From contig CANTWP010000093.1 in NCBI GenBank assembly GCA_947853245.1, positions 1 through 12,112 of the forward strand: a DNA stretch of 12,112 nucleotides, given 5' to 3'. Position 1 is the first letter of the stretch; the number at the start of each line of letters is the position of its first letter. Both the position numbers and the translations under genes were made by a program. Source of the stretch: an uncultured Bacilli bacterium (GTDB taxonomy: Bacteria; Bacillota_I; Bacilli_A; RF39; UBA660). The notes beneath the pieces are model-generated. The model saw nothing but the letters and a program-made list of their open reading frames with translations, was not told the origin of the DNA and ran no database searches. This document shows, one piece after another, positions 11,282 through 12,112 of this stretch.

Positions 11282-12112
11282 CTACGGCCCTGGTTTCTCT
11301 AATGACTGTAACTTTAATAGTACCAGGATATTGCATTTGTTCTTCTATTTTGTTCTTGATATCACGAGCTATTTTATAACTAGCTAAATCATCAATCTTT
11401 TCTGGTTCAACTATAATACGAAGTTCTCTACCAGCCTGAACAGCATAAGTCTTATCAATACCTTCAATATCATTAGCAATAGCTTCTAATTCTCGAAGAC
11501 GTTTGATATAATTTTCTAACGAATCGTTTCTTGCACCAGGACGTGAAGCAGATAACACATCAGCGATTGCTACTATTTCTGAAATAACACTTGTTGCATC
11601 CTTATCACCATGATGAGATTCGATCGCATTAATAACAACTTCATTCTCTTTATATTTTTTAGCTAAATCAGCACCAATCGCAATATGACTACCCTCAATC
11701 TCATGATCGATAGCTTTTCCAATATCATGTAATAATCCAGCTCGGCGTGCTAATGTTTCATTTTCACCAAGTTCAGCTGCGATTAATCCAGATAAATGGG
11801 CAACTTCAATTGAATGTTGTAATGCATTTTGTCCATAGCTAGTTCTAAAATATAATTTACCAATGATTTCTACAAATTCTGGTTCCATCTTGGTAATTCC
11901 TAATTCAAATAAAGCATTTTGTCCATATTCTAATACTTTTTCATGCATATCTTTAGAAACTTTATCGTATAATTCTTCAATACGTGTTGGATGAATTCTA
12001 CCATCCTTAATCAAAGTTTCAATAGTAACTCTAGCAATCTCCCTACGTAAAGGATCAAAGCTAGATAAAACTATGGCCTCTGGTGTATCATCAATAATCA
12101 AATCAACACCGG
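11268..12112 (-). CDS. rny: Ribonuclease Y, C-terminal half (5' end beyond the right edge)
   Basis: RNase Y is the membrane-anchored endoribonuclease that initiates mRNA decay in many Bacillota. About 280 residues are visible of an expected 510-520; the N-terminal membrane helix, coiled coil and most of the KH domain lie outside. The visible part opens with GVDLIIDDTPEAIVLSSF, the end of the KH domain. The HD phosphohydrolase domain follows: ALQHSIEVAHLSGLIA, LLHDIGKAID (metal-binding His-Asp), SHIAIGADLAKKY and ESHHGD. The C-terminal RNase Y segment (RPGARNDSLENYIKRL ... AVQAGRELRIIVEPEKIDD ... YPGTIKVTVIRETRAVEEAR) is highly typical. The TTG/Met at 12101 is not a start, because the frame continues upstream to the edge. 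An intrinsic terminator overlaps the stop codon. Confidence 0.97.
   Translation of the reverse strand, partial: GVDLIIDDTPEAIVLSSFDPLRREIARVTIETLIKDGRIHPTRIEELYDKVSKDMHEKVLEYGQNALFELGITKMEPEFVEIIGKLYFRTSYGQNALQHSIEVAHLSGLIAAELGENETLARRAGLLHDIGKAIDHEIEGSHIAIGADLAKKYKENEVVINAIESHHGDKDATSVISEIVAIADVLSASRPGARNDSLENYIKRLRELEAIANDIEGIDKTYAVQAGRELRIIVEPEKIDDLASYKIARDIKNKIEEQMQYPGTIKVTVIRETRAVEEAR

Noticed and set aside
1..12112. CRISPR array, tRNA/rRNA genes, insertion sequences, attachment sites
   Set aside because: No regularly spaced identical repeats, cloverleaf, rRNA, transposase or terminal inverted repeats were seen.

Overview
This is a very AT-rich, gene-dense chromosomal segment that looks like a low-GC member of the Bacillota (Bacilli, Erysipelotrichia or a related gut lineage). 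Three observations support this: RNase Y, a T-box leader in front of valS, and genes for spore-coat morphogenesis. TGA ends several well-supported genes (lon, the spoVID-like gene and the 58-aa small gene) while TGG is used for Trp. The standard bacterial code therefore applies, and this is not a code-4 mycoplasma. Species cannot be named from the sequence alone.

Layout from left to right (almost everything is on the minus strand, so transcription mostly runs right to left): the 5' end of valS (1-163) with a complete T-box leader and promoter (about 164-433); a small prepilin-like anchored protein (438-980); a PASTA plus NodB polysaccharide deacetylase (1048-2247); a 58-aa Cys/Trp-rich membrane protein on the plus strand (2347-2523); a YsxE/CotS-like spore coat kinase-fold protein (2491-3384) overlapping a SpoVID-like LysM protein (3368-4219); an unknown 231-aa protein (4276-4971) coupled by ATGA to lon (4968-7280); a secreted NodB-like protein with lost catalytic residues (7364-8194); a plus-strand Tyr/Pro-rich coat-like protein (8280-8540); an 888-codon surface protein with three InlB-type repeats (8565-11231); and the C-terminal half of RNase Y (11268-12112).

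The core is a rearranged version of a known Bacillus neighbourhood, lonA ... spoVID-ysxE-valS. The spoVID-ysxE pair is kept and overlapping, lon lies just upstream and valS just downstream. The ysxC/hem genes found between lonA and spoVID in Bacillus subtilis are absent here, replaced by one unknown gene. Between ysxE and valS three cell-surface-type genes have been inserted. The gene set points to mother-cell spore coat assembly (SpoVID, YsxE, possibly the Tyr/Pro-rich protein) mixed with cell-wall remodelling and surface display (deacetylase, dead deacetylase, pilin-like protein, InlB-repeat protein).

Regulation is compact. Intrinsic terminators close most transcripts, and at several boundaries the next promoter begins inside the preceding terminator. 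A sigma-E-like promoter in front of the spoVID-like gene fits its expected mother-cell expression. Many genes use a GGTGAT-type ribosome binding site a few bases before the start, which decides several start codons here.
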